Source: Pleomorphomonas oryzae DSM 16300
GTDB taxonomy: Bacteria; Pseudomonadota; Alphaproteobacteria; Rhizobiales; Pleomorphomonadaceae
Length of the DNA: 64,000 bases
Assembly (NCBI RefSeq): GCF_000422965.1
Contig: NZ_AUHB01000008.1
Location: 124,001-188,000 of the forward strand
Reading direction: 5' to 3'
Shown: piece after piece, positions 17,256 through 26,576 of the stretch
Position numbering within the stretch: the first letter of the stretch is position 1
Layout of the letters: every line of letters begins with the position of its first letter
The notes under the pieces: generated by a model
What the model saw: the letters and a program-made list of their open reading frames with translations, nothing else
Databases searched by the model: none
What the model was told of the DNA's origin: nothing
Position numbers and translations under genes: made by a program

Positions 17256-18479
17256 ATGATCGCCGCTATCCTTATCTTTGCAATGACCTATCTCGTCATG
17301 GCCGTCGGCAAGCTGCCCGGCTGGCGGCTCGACCGGGCCGGCGCCGCCCTGCTCGGCGGCAGCCTGATGGTCGGCACAGGCGTCCTCACCCTCGACGAGG
17401 CCTATCGCGCCATCGACATGGAAACGATCACCCTGCTGCTCGGCATGATGATCGTCGTCGCCAACCTGCGCCTCTCCGGCTTCTTCCGCCTGGTGAACGG
17501 CTTCGTCGTGCCGCGCGCCCACTACCCGATCGTGCTGCTGACAGCCATCGTGCTCACCACCGGCATCCTCTCGGCCTTCCTGGTCAACGACACCATCTGC
17601 CTGGTGATGACGCCGCTGGTCATCGACGTGATCGAGCGCCTCGACCGCAACCCGGTGCCCTATCTCCTCGCGGTCGCCCTGGCCTCCAATGCCGGCAGCG
17701 TGGCGACCATCACCGGCAACCCGCAGAACATGATCATCGGCTCGCTGGCCCACATCCCCTACGGCACCTTCGTGACGACGCTGGCGCCGGTGGCCGGCGT
17801 CGGCCTCGTCCTCACCATCGTCCTCATCGCGCTGATCTACCGCCAGGAATTCCTGACCCGGGAAAAGCTGGCCGCCACCGCGCCGCAGCCGCCAGCCCGC
17901 TACCACGGCCCGCTGGTCTGGCGCTCGGTGCTCACCGTGCTGGTGATGATCGTGCTGTTCTTCCTCGGCCTGCCGATCGCCCAGGTGGCGATCCTTGCCG
18001 GCGCTCTGCTCCTGGTCACCCGCCGCGTCAAGCCCGAGAAGATCTATTTCGACATCGACTGGCCGCTCCTGGTGATGTTCACCGGCCTGTTCATCGTCGT
18101 CGCCGGCCTGGAAAAGACCGTGCTGACACCCGACGCCGTGGCAGAGGTCGGCAAGCTCGACCTCGCCAGCCTGCCCATCCTGGCCACCGTGACGGCCGTG
18201 CTCTCCAACATCGTCAGCAACGTGCCGGCCGTCCTGGTGCTGAAGCCCTTCGTCGCCGGCCTCGCCGACCCCCAGCGCGCCTGGCTCGCCATCGCCATGG
18301 CCTCGACGCTCGCCGGCAACTTCACCCTGATCGGCTCCGTCGCCAATCTCATCGTCGCCCAACGCGCCCGCCAACGCGGCGTCACCATCGCCTTCTGGCC
18401 GTATTTCACGGTGGGCGCGCCGCTGACGGTGCTGTCGATTGCGTTCGGGGTGGTGTGGCTCGGGTGGGTGGGGGCGTAG
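17256..18479 (+). CDS. SLC13/ArsB-NhaD superfamily anion transporter
   Basis: 407 aa from the ATG at 17256 (GAGGA six bases upstream). About 11 hydrophobic helices are present. The ion-transporter superfamily features are a first re-entrant region with F-L-V-N-D-T-I-C-L-V-M-T-P and a second with S-N-I-V-S-N-V-P-A-V-L-V. The G-N-P-Q-N-M-I-I-G motif after S-V-A-T-I-T is typical of ArsB/NhaD/CitM-like proteins. The substrate may be a carboxylate, arsenite or sodium and is not decided by sequence. A longer frame begins at 17031, but its first 75 codons look random. Confidence 0.88.
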   Translation: MIAAILIFAMTYLVMAVGKLPGWRLDRAGAALLGGSLMVGTGVLTLDEAYRAIDMETITLLLGMMIVVANLRLSGFFRLVNGFVVPRAHYPIVLLTAIVLTTGILSAFLVNDTICLVMTPLVIDVIERLDRNPVPYLLAVALASNAGSVATITGNPQNMIIGSLAHIPYGTFVTTLAPVAGVGLVLTIVLIALIYRQEFLTREKLAATAPQPPARYHGPLVWRSVLTVLVMIVLFFLGLPIAQVAILAGALLLVTRRVKPEKIYFDIDWPLLVMFTGLFIVVAGLEKTVLTPDAVAEVGKLDLASLPILATVTAVLSNIVSNVPAVLVLKPFVAGLADPQRAWLAIAMASTLAGNFTLIGSVANLIVAQRARQRGVTIAFWPYFTVGAPLTVLSIAFGVVWLGWVGA

Positions 18480-18528
18480 AGGAACAGCGGCGTTTGCCCC
18501 CCACAAAGCCAACGCGGAGATTTCGGCC

Positions 18529-19135
18529 TTGATCTACCTTCTCCGTCACGGCGAGACCGCCTGGAATACCTTGGGCAGATTTCAGGGCCAGAAAGATTCA
18601 CCGCTCACACAGCTGGGCATCAAGCAAGCGGACTCCGTCGCCCGTCTCCTTCATCGGGAAATCCTAGATGCCGCGCACTCCTGCGAAATGCACATCAGCC
18701 CTCTCGACAGAGCGCTGGAAACGGCGGACCGGATACGGCGCGTGCTTCCGCTACCCAGCCGCCAAGACACACGGCTCATGGAGGTTTCCGTGGGCTCGTG
18801 GGACGGCCTGACGAAGTTCGAGATCGCCAACGAGTTCCCCGGCGCCCTCGACGGCGCAGACGCTTTCGACTGGTACTTCAGGGTCGCCAGACGGCGAGAG
18901 TTTCGACGCGGCTTGCAACAGAGCCAGAAGCTGGCTCGCCGACGTTCGGGGGCCAACAATCGCCGTCTCGCACGGGTTATTTGGCCGGCTGATACGCGGC
19001 GTCTACGCCGGCCTCTCCAAACGGGAGATGCTGGAGCTGCCCGTACCGCAAGACGGGTTCTACAAGCTTTCGAAGGGCGAGTTCCGGCTGATCAGCTACA
19101 CAGAACGAGACGCCTCCAAAGGTCCCCACCCGTAA
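18529..19135 (+). pseudogene. Histidine phosphatase (phosphoglycerate mutase family) with a +1 frameshift
   Basis: It starts at a TTG (18529) with GGAG ten bases upstream and reads L-I-Y-L-L-R-H-G-E-T-A-W-N, the phosphohistidine motif, through H-I-S-P-L-D-R-A-L-E-T-A. After W-Y-F-R, at the GGG at 18881-18883, coding continues one base later: S-P-D-G-E-S-F-D, then I-A-V-S-H-G-L-F-G-R, the second catalytic His, to a TAA at 19133-19135. Removing one G restores a continuous protein of about 200 residues. Either the gene is recently inactivated or the G run was misread. If the unshifted reading were real, the second catalytic half would be lost. Confidence 0.85.
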
Positions 19136-19373
19136 GAGGTGGTAATGGAAACGGCTCCGGACATTCTGGCGGCATGATTACGCCAGTTTATTAACAACGC
19201 CCTTTCGCGACGACAGATCTTCTATGTTAGGTCAAAAAGGGTCTAGCGTTCATCCCACTCAAACTGCCCCAGCTTAAAACGGTGGCGATCACTCGACCAA
19301 ATAGATAATTTGGCTTCCTGTCGAGAGATATCGTTTAGATTTCATGGTTAGGAATAACATCATAACAAAAGTC

Positions 19374-19390
19374 TAGAAATATGATTTCTA
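19374..19390. promoter_or_regulatory. 17-bp perfect dyad before the orphan gene
   Basis: TAGAAAT-ATG-ATTTCTA: 7-bp arms around three bases, ending six bases before the AGGAA ribosome site of the gene at 19410. The position suits a repressor operator or an mRNA hairpin near the start. Confidence 0.45.
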
Positions 19391-19409
19391 TACACAGGAA
19401 ATAGTAAAC

Positions 19410-20075
19410 ATGCAAGAAAACTTGACGAAAGGTTGGAAATTAAGAACTCCCATGTCAGTTGCAGGAATCATATCCGTGATCACCGGCCTGTTAGCGATCT
19501 ATGGAGTAGATAGAACTCAGCGGTTGTTTCAAGCTCGCATCAAGATAGACATTTTAAATATCAAGGTAGAAAGTGGGCTTCCAATCGCAGATGTAGAAAT
19601 TACTAACAAGTCAGATCTACTTCTTGACACTGCTAATATTTTTGTAAAAGTCACAAAGCCGAACGGAACGCATTCGGAGGGAAGATTACCGGCAGTTGAT
19701 CTCGCCCCCAATGAGGAGAAAGAATACAGTATTCGGATGGACCCCTTTTTACCCGAAAAGGGCGCAAAAGTAGAACTCTGCGTCGAAGCCGTTGGCCCTC
19801 TGCCCCTGACAAAAGCAATTTGGACGAGAGAATATCAATACACCAATTTCGTTCCCAAAGCGGGAGGTCGCCCCATGTGTAGGTATGGCGCGGCAGAGCT
19901 TTTAAAATACAAGACACTACCACCCGAAGCTATTGCGGAGCAAAAAGCTGGATGCGTTATGCCGGAATTTGCGAATCCCCAGATCGATTACATCCCAATA
20001 GACTTTTCATTGGACGAGATATCTAGATTACAAAACTGGGGAGTTCCAGGAATAATAAAAGGCTGCAGCCCTTGA
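19410..20075 (+). CDS. Unrecognised membrane-anchored protein, AT-rich gene
   Basis: 221 aa. AGGAAAT lies 8-10 bases upstream of the ATG. One membrane helix is at about residues 14-33 (S-V-A-G-I-I-S-V-I-T-G-L-L), followed by a probably periplasmic beta-rich domain (V-E-I-T-N-K-S-D, V-D-L-A-P-N-E-E-K-E-Y-S-I). That part resembles an Ig-like or FxLD-type carrier fold. A C-terminal part has four scattered cysteines. I do not recognise a family. The gene and about 200 bases before it are far more AT-rich than the genome around, which suggests recent acquisition. It stands alone between the broken phosphatase and kdpE. Confidence 0.7.
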   Translation: MQENLTKGWKLRTPMSVAGIISVITGLLAIYGVDRTQRLFQARIKIDILNIKVESGLPIADVEITNKSDLLLDTANIFVKVTKPNGTHSEGRLPAVDLAPNEEKEYSIRMDPFLPEKGAKVELCVEAVGPLPLTKAIWTREYQYTNFVPKAGGRPMCRYGAAELLKYKTLPPEAIAEQKAGCVMPEFANPQIDYIPIDFSLDEISRLQNWGVPGIIKGCSP

Positions 20076-20175
20076 TTTGAAATGCCGTCACGGTAAACAC
20101 ATAGGGGGGGCGTTCGCTAGAGGTCTAGCGATAACAGGGAAGAGGGCCGGGAAATCAATTGGGTCCAAACTTTGC

Positions 20176-20859
20176 CTACCCTAGATCCCTGAACCTGTAC
20201 CCCACCCCCGGCTCCGTCACGATCAGCCGCACTTCCCCGTCATCCCTCAGCTTCTGCCTGATCTGCCCCACGTACACCCTCAGATACTGTGTGTCGGCTT
20301 CGTGCTGATCGCCCCAAATGGCGGTGAGCAGTTGGCGGTGGGTAAGTACCGTGCCGGCGTTGCGGACGAGGAGGGCGAGGAGGTCGAATTCCTTGCGGGC
20401 GAGGCGGACGTCGCGGCCGGCTTTCAGCACGCGGTGGCGGGCGAGGTCGATTTCGAGGTCGCCGGTGGTGATGACGGGGGCCTCGGGCTCGCTCGGCCGG
20501 TGGCGCAGGGCGGCGCGCAGGCGAGCGAGCAGTTCGCCGACGCTGAAGGGCTTGTTGACGAAGTCGTTGGCGCCGAGGTCGAGCGCCTCGATCTTCTCGG
20601 CCTCGCGGTCGCGCGCCGACAGGATGACCACCGGCGTGGCGCGGGTGCGCCTGAGTTCGGTGAGCACCGCCTTGCCGTCCATGTCCGGCAGCCCCAAATC
20701 GAGCACGACGATGTCGGCCGGCGCGTCGCGCATGGCGTCGAGCGCCTGTTGGCCCGTGTCGGCGCGCTGCACCTGATAGCCTTCGAGTTCCAGCACCGGC
20801 GTGAGGAAGCGATGGATGGCCGGCTCGTCATCGACGACGAGTACCGTCTTGTCGGTCAT
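20176..20859 (-). CDS. kdpE: KdpE-like response regulator (OmpR family)
   Basis: 227 aa. The receiver domain (1-118) has the acidic pair D10-D11, the phosphate acceptor D54 (V-L-D-L-G-L-P-D) and K at about 103 in N-K-P-F. The winged-helix DNA-binding domain follows (about 130-225; L-T-H-R-Q-L-L-T-A-I-W-G, Y-L-R-V-Y-V-G-Q-I-R-Q-K-L). That sequence pattern is the KdpE form of the OmpR family. The start overlaps the kdpD stop by four bases (ATGA), so the two are translated together. KdpE normally turns on kdpFABC when potassium is low; that operon is not in the window. A KdpE-like site lies before kup at 35586. Confidence 0.92.
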   Translation of the reverse strand: MTDKTVLVVDDEPAIHRFLTPVLELEGYQVQRADTGQQALDAMRDAPADIVVLDLGLPDMDGKAVLTELRRTRATPVVILSARDREAEKIEALDLGANDFVNKPFSVGELLARLRAALRHRPSEPEAPVITTGDLEIDLARHRVLKAGRDVRLARKEFDLLALLVRNAGTVLTHRQLLTAIWGDQHEADTQYLRVYVGQIRQKLRDDGEVRLIVTEPGVGYRFRDLG

Positions 20860-22451
20860 GATGGCTCCTCGATCGGCAGCGACAGGGTAATGCGCGTGCC
20901 GTGACCGTTCTCTATGGGGCTCTCCGCCGTGGCCGTGCCACCGTGCAGGGCGACGATGCCCTGCGTGATGGCAAGGCCGAGGCCGCTGCCGTCGCCGCCA
21001 TCGCCGGTGTGACGGGCGCCGCGCACGAACTTGTCGAAGACGCGCGGCAGGATGTCCGGCGAAATGCCCGGCCCGTCGTCCTCCACCGCAAGGCGCAGCC
21101 AGCCGCCGTCTTCCTCGGCATTGAGGGTGATCTTCACCTTGGGGCCGCCATGGCGGGCCGCGTTGGCGACCACATTGGAAAGCGCCTGCTCGATCAGGCT
21201 GGCGTCGGCCTTCACCAGCGGCAGGCCGGACGGCACGGAGAGCGTCAGCCGCCCTGCCATGCCGCGCCGCCGCGCCTGATCGGCCAGCCGGTCGGCGATC
21301 TCGCCGATATCCACCCAGTCGCGGCGGATATCGAGGGCGCCGGCCTCGAGCCGCGTCATGGAGAGGAGGTTGCGCACCATGCCGTCGAGCCGCTCGCCCT
21401 CCTCGCGGATGGAGGAGAGGAGATCGACACGCTGCTCGGGGCGGAGCCGCTCGCCGAAGTCGATCAGGCTGGTGGAGGCGCCAAGGATGGAGGCGAGCGG
21501 CGTGCGGAAGTCGTGGCTGATCGAGGCGAGCAGCGTGTTGCGGACGCGCTCGGTTTCCGCCTCGGCTCGGGCCGTGTCCGCCTCCTTGGCCAACGAGGCG
21601 CGGTCGATGGCCGACGCCGCCTGCTCGGCCAGCGCATGCAGCAGCACCTGCTCGTCGCCGTCGAGAAGCTGCCCGGCGTCGCCGATCTCCACGCCGAGGG
21701 CACCGACCGGCCGCCGGCCGATGGTCAGCGGCAGGAAGGTCCAGGCGCAATCGCCGAAGAACGGGCTGCCGGCGCCCGCCACCTCCTTGCAGCCGAAGGC
21801 CCATTCGGCCGCCGACAGCGCGGTGTCGTCGAGCTCCGTTCCCCGCGGAGCCAGTGCGGCGAGCGCCAGCCGATCGCCCTCGCCGAGCAGGAGGGCGCAG
21901 CGGCGGGCCGTCAGGCCACGCACCTCGCCGGCCACCGCCTCGGCCACTTCGGAGCGGTTGGCCGAATAGGACAGGCGGCGGGTGAAGGCGTAGAGCCGCT
22001 CGATGGTCCGCTCGCGCGCCATCGCCACCCGCGCCCGCTCGCGCGACTGGCCGGCCAGCGCCGCCGTGATGATGGCGACGATCAGGAAGGCGACGAGCGC
22101 CAGGAACTCGCGCGGCTGCGAGACGGTCAGCGTGTAGAGCGGCGTGATGAAGAAGAAATTGTAGCCGAGGAAGGCGACGACCGCGCCGAGAATGGCCGGC
22201 CAGATGCCGGAACGGATGGCCGGAAACAGCACCGACAGCAGCAGGATCAGCGCGACATCGGTGAGGTCGAACCAGCGACGGGCGGTATCGGCCAGGATCA
22301 GCCCGACGGAAACGCTGAGCAGCGCTTCGACATAGCCGACGAACGGCCCCGGCCGCAGCCACTCGGCGCGCGTCGCCAGAGTGAGGTCGACGACGGACGG
22401 ATGGGCGCTCCCCGCTGCCGGGGGCGCAACGCGTGGTGAGGTCTCAACCAT
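20856..22451 (-). CDS. kdpD: KdpD-type sensor histidine kinase lacking the N-terminal KdpD/Usp region
   Basis: 531 aa against about 890 in E. coli. The four-helix DUF4118 membrane block is at about residues 35-135 and a GAF domain at about 150-285. The HisKA box S-I-S-H313-D-F-R-T-P-L-A-S-I-L and the ATP-binding domain follow (N-x-x-x-N-A-A-R-H; D-D-G-P-G-I; G-S-G-L-G-L-A-I). The usual first 350-400 residues (KdpD ATP-binding domain and Usp domain) are missing. The frame opens only about 30 residues before the first helix, and nothing upstream encodes them. Phosphotransfer to KdpE should still work, but potassium sensing must differ from the classical kinase. A GGAGG lies about 14 bases before the ATG. 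Confidence 0.9.
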   Translation of the reverse strand: MVETSPRVAPPAAGSAHPSVVDLTLATRAEWLRPGPFVGYVEALLSVSVGLILADTARRWFDLTDVALILLLSVLFPAIRSGIWPAILGAVVAFLGYNFFFITPLYTLTVSQPREFLALVAFLIVAIITAALAGQSRERARVAMARERTIERLYAFTRRLSYSANRSEVAEAVAGEVRGLTARRCALLLGEGDRLALAALAPRGTELDDTALSAAEWAFGCKEVAGAGSPFFGDCAWTFLPLTIGRRPVGALGVEIGDAGQLLDGDEQVLLHALAEQAASAIDRASLAKEADTARAEAETERVRNTLLASISHDFRTPLASILGASTSLIDFGERLRPEQRVDLLSSIREEGERLDGMVRNLLSMTRLEAGALDIRRDWVDIGEIADRLADQARRRGMAGRLTLSVPSGLPLVKADASLIEQALSNVVANAARHGGPKVKITLNAEEDGGWLRLAVEDDGPGISPDILPRVFDKFVRGARHTGDGGDGSGLGLAITQGIVALHGGTATAESPIENGHGTRITLSLPIEEPS

Positions 22452-23094
22452 GGGTGCGGCGGACTGCCTCCGAAGTCAGAGCCTGAGCCGAAACTCTACC
22501 GAGGCGGGCATCTATGGCATCCGCTTGCTCCGAAAAGTCTGCAACTTTTCGGGCGGATGCTTGAGCTTCGATCTCTGCGCTTCCGGTACTTACGAACCTC
22601 AGGTTCGCTCCGCTCCGGTTCTCGAAATCATCGCTCTCTGCCCCGTCCCAGCCAATTTCAGATCAGGCTCCCACATTCGAGTGGTAGCTGGAAATCGCTT
22701 CCTCATCAACGAACGACCTTTGGCATGATTACTTGGACGTGCCCTAGGCAAAGTCCGGCGCAATACTGGACGGCCAAGGCGGCGAGCTTCTTCACCGGCC
22801 GCCGCACATTGGGCTCCGGTTCAGTCGGTCAGCCTGAATCAGGCTCGACAACCGCACCGAAAAGCAGCCTGTGCCTCAGCAATCCAGCTTGCCGAAAGCA
22901 GTCCCCTTTAAACGGTTGCCCAGCACATGGGCAAAGTAGAAATATTTACATCACCCACGATCGGTAACCGGGCTCACATCTGCCCGACGGGTTTAGGTCC
23001 CAACTTCGCAAAGAAAGTAAAGTCTAGAAGTATCCTATTAATGCGATTTTCATGCCTTCCCGGCAAAAGAGAGACGTTAGCGGAGATCCTGAAC
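22452..23094. other. 643-base gap with a repeat-like hairpin and the second receptor's leader
   Basis: No convincing gene. At 22517-22560 sits a two-tier hairpin of a type also found after kup. Downstream the sequence becomes AT-rich (22930-23060) and should contain the promoter for the receptor gene. The receptor frame is open back to 22927, but its real start is at 23095. Confidence 0.5.
22517..22560. repeat. REP-like two-tier hairpin
   Basis: Outer arms GCATCCGC (22517-22524) and GCGGATGC (22553-22560) enclose inner arms CCGAAAAGT (22530-22538) and ACTTTTCGG (22544-22552). The same building blocks (CCGAAAAG, CTTTTCGG, GCGGATGC) recur at 37645-37680. Confidence 0.6.
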
Positions 23095-25179
23095 ATGATG
23101 ACTGTGAGTAATTTCTTAAGACTGCTCTTTGGCGTAATGCTCACAGTTACAATAGGGGTTCTCAGTCAGTCGGCTTTGCGATCGTGGAACGAGCTCAGCG
23201 ATGCAAGGCGCATCGAAGCGGCAACCCGCGCCTCCGCCGGCCTGTTCGAAGCCATGGCCGACCTGCGCCTGGAGGGATCGTTGACCCAGGGCTTGCTGGG
23301 TCGCCCCGATCCCGGCACCCCGCTTCCCTACTGGGCGCCGGCGCGCGAAGGCCAGGTCAATGGATTGACCGACGCCATCGAGGCGATCAAGGGCGCCGAC
23401 CTTGCCGACAGTGCCACCATCATCAAGCAGTTGCAGGATGAGCTTGACCAGTTGAAGGCGCTGCACAAGGCCACGGCCGACGCGATCACCAAACCCAAGG
23501 CGGATCGACCGGCCGACCTGCAGCAGAAATACACGGATTTCACAACCTCGGCCCGCACGCTGCTGACCGATGTCGGCACCAAGCTGCAGGCGTCGATCAT
23601 GCTGCAGGATCCCCTGGTCGACCAGTTCGTGTCCTTGCACAATCTCAGTTGGACGATGCGCTCTTCCTCCGGTGAGGCGCTGACCAACATCACCAACAAC
23701 GTCACAACCATCGGCGATATCCCGGCCACCGCGCTGACGGACCAGGCGGCCATGCACGGTCGCATCGACTTCATCTGGGCGACGCTCAACGACCGCCTCA
23801 AGGCCCTGCCGAAGACGCCTGGACTGACCAAGGCCCTGGCCGAGGCCCAGAGCGTCTATTTCGACCCCGCCTTCCGCGCCCAGCAGATCGCCTTCCTCAA
23901 GCAGCTGATGGCCGGTCAGAAGCTGGACATGACGCGCGACCAGTGGGACGGCCATGTCATACCGACGGTCATGACGCTGGCCAATGTTGCCCTGGCCCTG
24001 ATCCAGTCCGCCAGTCAGGCGGCCAACGACAAGGCCAGCTCCGCCATGGTCGGCCTTGAGATTTCTCTTGGCCTGCTCGCTGCATCGCTGGTCTTCACCA
24101 TCGTGGTGTTCCTGGCGATCGGCCGCCGCGTCACCAAGCCGCTGCAGCATCTCACCAAGACCATGCAGACCATCGCCGACGGCGCCCTTGAGACGGAAAT
24201 CGTCGGCATCGGTCGCCAGGACGAAATCGGCGCCATGGCCCGCACGCTGGCGGTGTTCCGCGACAGCCTTAGCCGCAACCGGGAACTCGAGCTCGAAAGT
24301 GCCAGGGGCCGCGAGGCCTCCGAACAGGAGCGCAAGGCCATGCTGGCCGATCTGGCATCACGCTTCGAGAACGTGGTGGGCGGCATCGTCGCGTCGGTGT
24401 CCACCTCAGCCAAGGACCTTCAGGCAGCGGCCAGCACCTTGCAGGATGCCACGGACGAGACCAGCCTGCGCTCCAACAACGTCGCCGCCGCCGCCGAACA
24501 GGCCTCATCCAACGTCGCCAACGTGGCCGGCGCGGCCGAGGAACTCGGCGCCTCTGTGCAGGAGATCGGCCGGCAGATCGCCAGTTCGGCGGAAATGTCG
24601 CAGGCCGCCGTCGAAGAAGCGCGCACCACCGCCGTGGTGGTCAGTGAGCTTTCGGACGCAGCCACGCGCATCAGCGACGTTCTCGGCCTGATCTCCAACA
24701 TCGCCGGCCAGACCAACCTCCTCGCGCTTAACGCAACCATCGAGGCGGCCCGCGCCGGCGAGATGGGCAAGGGCTTCGCGGTCGTCGCCGCCGAGGTCAA
24801 AGAACTGGCCAACCAGACCTCCAAGGCCACAGCGGATATCTCCGCGCAGATCGGCGCCATCCAGGAGTCGACCGGCCGGGCTGTCGGCGCGATCAGCGGC
24901 ATCGCCGAGATGATCGGCAACATGAACCAGCTGACCCTTCAGGTCAGCGAGTCGATCGGGGCGCAGAACGCGGCCACCACCGAGATCGTGCACAGCATCT
25001 CGCAGGCCAGCGTCGGTGCCAGCGACGTGACGCAAAACATCTCCGGCGTGGCCCAAGCGGCGCTGCATTCGGGAACCGCCGGCAAGCAGGTCCTGTCGGC
25101 GTCGTCCCTGCTCGCAGAACAGGCCAATCAGATGCGCGAGGAGGTGGATCAGTTCCTCAAGACGGTTCGCGCCGCCTGA
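23095..25179 (+). CDS. Methyl-accepting chemotaxis protein with large periplasmic sensor
   Basis: 694 aa from the ATG at 23095 (GGAG nine bases upstream). The upstream extension to 22927 lacks a ribosome site. A first membrane helix at about 10-27 is followed by a helical periplasmic domain of about 300 residues rich in Asp/Lys/Gln, and a second helix at about 320-340. HAMP follows ([17 protein letters not shown]), then the signalling coiled coil with the tip [17 protein letters not shown]. It is an orphan receptor; the ligand is unknown. A clear terminator follows. Confidence 0.93.
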   Translation: MMTVSNFLRLLFGVMLTVTIGVLSQSALRSWNELSDARRIEAATRASAGLFEAMADLRLEGSLTQGLLGRPDPGTPLPYWAPAREGQVNGLTDAIEAIKGADLADSATIIKQLQDELDQLKALHKATADAITKPKADRPADLQQKYTDFTTSARTLLTDVGTKLQASIMLQDPLVDQFVSLHNLSWTMRSSSGEALTNITNNVTTIGDIPATALTDQAAMHGRIDFIWATLNDRLKALPKTPGLTKALAEAQSVYFDPAFRAQQIAFLKQLMAGQKLDMTRDQWDGHVIPTVMTLANVALALIQSASQAANDKASSAMVGLEISLGLLAASLVFTIVVFLAIGRRVTKPLQHLTKTMQTIADGALETEIVGIGRQDEIGAMARTLAVFRDSLSRNRELELESARGREASEQERKAMLADLASRFENVVGGIVASVSTSAKDLQAAASTLQDATDETSLRSNNVAAAAEQASSNVANVAGAAEELGASVQEIGRQIASSAEMSQAAVEEARTTAVVVSELSDAATRISDVLGLISNIAGQTNLLALNATIEAARAGEMGKGFAVVAAEVKELANQTSKATADISAQIGAIQESTGRAVGAISGIAEMIGNMNQLTLQVSESIGAQNAATTEIVHSISQASVGASDVTQNISGVAQAALHSGTAGKQVLSASSLLAEQANQMREEVDQFLKTVRAA

Positions 25180-25209
25180 CGCATCCCAAGTCAAGAAAGC
25201 AACGCCTTG

Positions 25210-25249
25210 AAATCGCTCCTCGGAAACGGGGGGCGATTTTTCATTTTTC
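25210..25249 (+). terminator. Rho-independent terminator after the receptor gene
   Basis: Arms AAATCGCTCC (from 25210) and GGGGCGATTT (to 25239) form a stem with one T-G wobble, followed by T-rich sequence to 25249. It separates the receptor from the arn operon. Confidence 0.8.
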
Positions 25250-25341
25250 CTGCCGCAAACCTGAACCAAGCCTCCACGAAATCTGGAAAGAACAAGGCAT
25301 AAAGCGGACCTTAACAAGACTTTCCCGCCGTGTGGACGAAC

Positions 25342-25359
25342 TTCAGTTCGGTTTCAGTT
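25342..25359 (+). promoter_or_regulatory. Tandem TTCAGTT repeats upstream of arnB
   Basis: TTCAGTT at 25342-25348 and again at 25353-25359: identical 7-mers with 4-base spacing, 11 bases centre to centre. That is the layout of sites for OmpR/PhoB-family response regulators. A possible -10 (CATATG, 25366-25371) lies six bases further, as in activator sites that replace the -35. The site is 77 bases before the arnB ATG. Confidence 0.45.
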
Positions 25360-25436
25360 TGACGACATATGGCTCGACGCATAAACACGCCGAAGCCATC
25401 CCAGGCCTCAGCAAATCAAGGTGCACTCAGTTCTTC

Positions 25437-26576
25437 ATGGCCGACTTCCTGCCCTTCTCCCGCCCCTCTATGGGCGGGGATGAAATCGCCGCGGTGGCAG
25501 ACGTCCTGCGCTCCGGCTGGATCACTACTGGCCCCAAGGCCGCGGAGCTCGAGACCAGCTTCGCAGCACACACCGGCGCCAAGCATGCCGTGGCCGTCAG
25601 CTCAGCCACCGGCGGCATGCACGTGACGCTGCTGGCACTGGGGATCGGCCCCGGCGACGAGGTGATTACCCCCTCACTCACCTGGGTCTCCACCCTCAAC
25701 ATGATCGAGCTCCTCGGCGCCACGCCGGTGATGATCGACGTCGACCGCGACACGCTGATGGTGACGGCAGAGGCCATTGAGGCGGCGATCACGCCCCGCA
25801 CCAAGGCCATCGTCCCCGTGCATTACGCCGGTGCGGCGCTCGACCTCGATCCGATCCGCGCCGTTGCCCGCCGCCATGGCATCGCTCTCGTCGAGGACGC
25901 CGCGCACGCGAGCGGCACGTATTACAAGGGGCGTCCTATCGGCAGCGAAGGCACGGCGATCTTCTCCTTCCATGCCATCAAGAACATGACCTGCGCCGAA
26001 GGCGGCATGATCGTCACCGACGACGCCGACTTCGCCGACCGCATCCGCAGCCTGAAGTTCCACGGCCTCGGCGTCGATGCCTTCGACCGGCTGACGCAAG
26101 GGCGCGCACCGCAGGCCGAGGTGATCCGTCCCGGTTTCAAGTACAACCTGCCCGATATCGCCGCCGCCATAGCGCTGGTGCAACTCAAGGCGCTCGCCGC
26201 CCACAATGACCGCCGCGCCGAGCTGGCCACCCGCTATTTCTCTGAGTGGGGCAACCTGCCGCTCCAGCCGCTCGCCCTGCCTGCCTGGCCGCACCAGCAC
26301 GCCTGGCACCTGTTCATCGTCCGCGTCGACGAGGCGCGTTGCGGCATCGACCGCGACGGGCTGATGGCGGCGCTGAAGGAGCGCGGCATCGGCACCGGCC
26401 TGCATTTCCGCGCCGCCCACACCCAGAAATTCTATCGAGAGCGCTATCCGGCGCTGCGACTGCCCAACACCGAATGGAACTCGGCGCGCATCTGCTCCCT
26501 GCCGCTGTTCCCCGACATGGCGGATGCCGATGTCGACCGGGTGGTCTCGGCGCTCAAGGAGATCGTCACAGCATGA
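25437..26576 (+). CDS. arnB: UDP-4-amino-4-deoxy-L-arabinose--oxoglutarate aminotransferase
   Basis: 379 aa, the same size as the E. coli enzyme. It is a DegT/DnrJ/EryC1-fold aminotransferase with the PLP lysine K182 in H-A-I-K-N and the S-S-A-T-G-G-M-H phosphate-binding loop. It converts UDP-4-keto-arabinose to UDP-L-Ara4N with glutamate. The start is the ATG at 25437; 35 codons of upstream open frame are not enzyme-like. It is the first gene of a complete arnBCADTEF operon and overlaps arnC by four bases. Confidence 0.95.
   Translation: MADFLPFSRPSMGGDEIAAVADVLRSGWITTGPKAAELETSFAAHTGAKHAVAVSSATGGMHVTLLALGIGPGDEVITPSLTWVSTLNMIELLGATPVMIDVDRDTLMVTAEAIEAAITPRTKAIVPVHYAGAALDLDPIRAVARRHGIALVEDAAHASGTYYKGRPIGSEGTAIFSFHAIKNMTCAEGGMIVTDDADFADRIRSLKFHGLGVDAFDRLTQGRAPQAEVIRPGFKYNLPDIAAAIALVQLKALAAHNDRRAELATRYFSEWGNLPLQPLALPAWPHQHAWHLFIVRVDEARCGIDRDGLMAALKERGIGTGLHFRAAHTQKFYRERYPALRLPNTEWNSARICSLPLFPDMADADVDRVVSALKEIVTA

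Noticed and set aside
17241-18512. 423-codon minus-strand open frame, very rich in His, Asp and Gly
   Set aside because: Mirror frame of the transporter gene; the odd composition comes from reading hydrophobic codons backwards.
16820-18532. 570-codon plus-strand open frame
   Set aside because: It overlaps LysR and the SLC13 transporter in another frame and is Arg/Pro/His-rich without domains, a typical GC-rich shadow.
20176-22362. A 728-codon open frame that seems to fuse a long protein to KdpE
   Set aside because: Its first 500 codons are an antisense-like alternate frame of kdpD (Arg/Ala/Pro-rich, no domains). KdpE proper starts at 20859, overlapping the kdpD stop.
25311-25326. CTTAAC-like sequence before arnB as a PmrA box
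   Set aside because: The second half-site is missing; the TTCAGTT pair nearby is a far better candidate.
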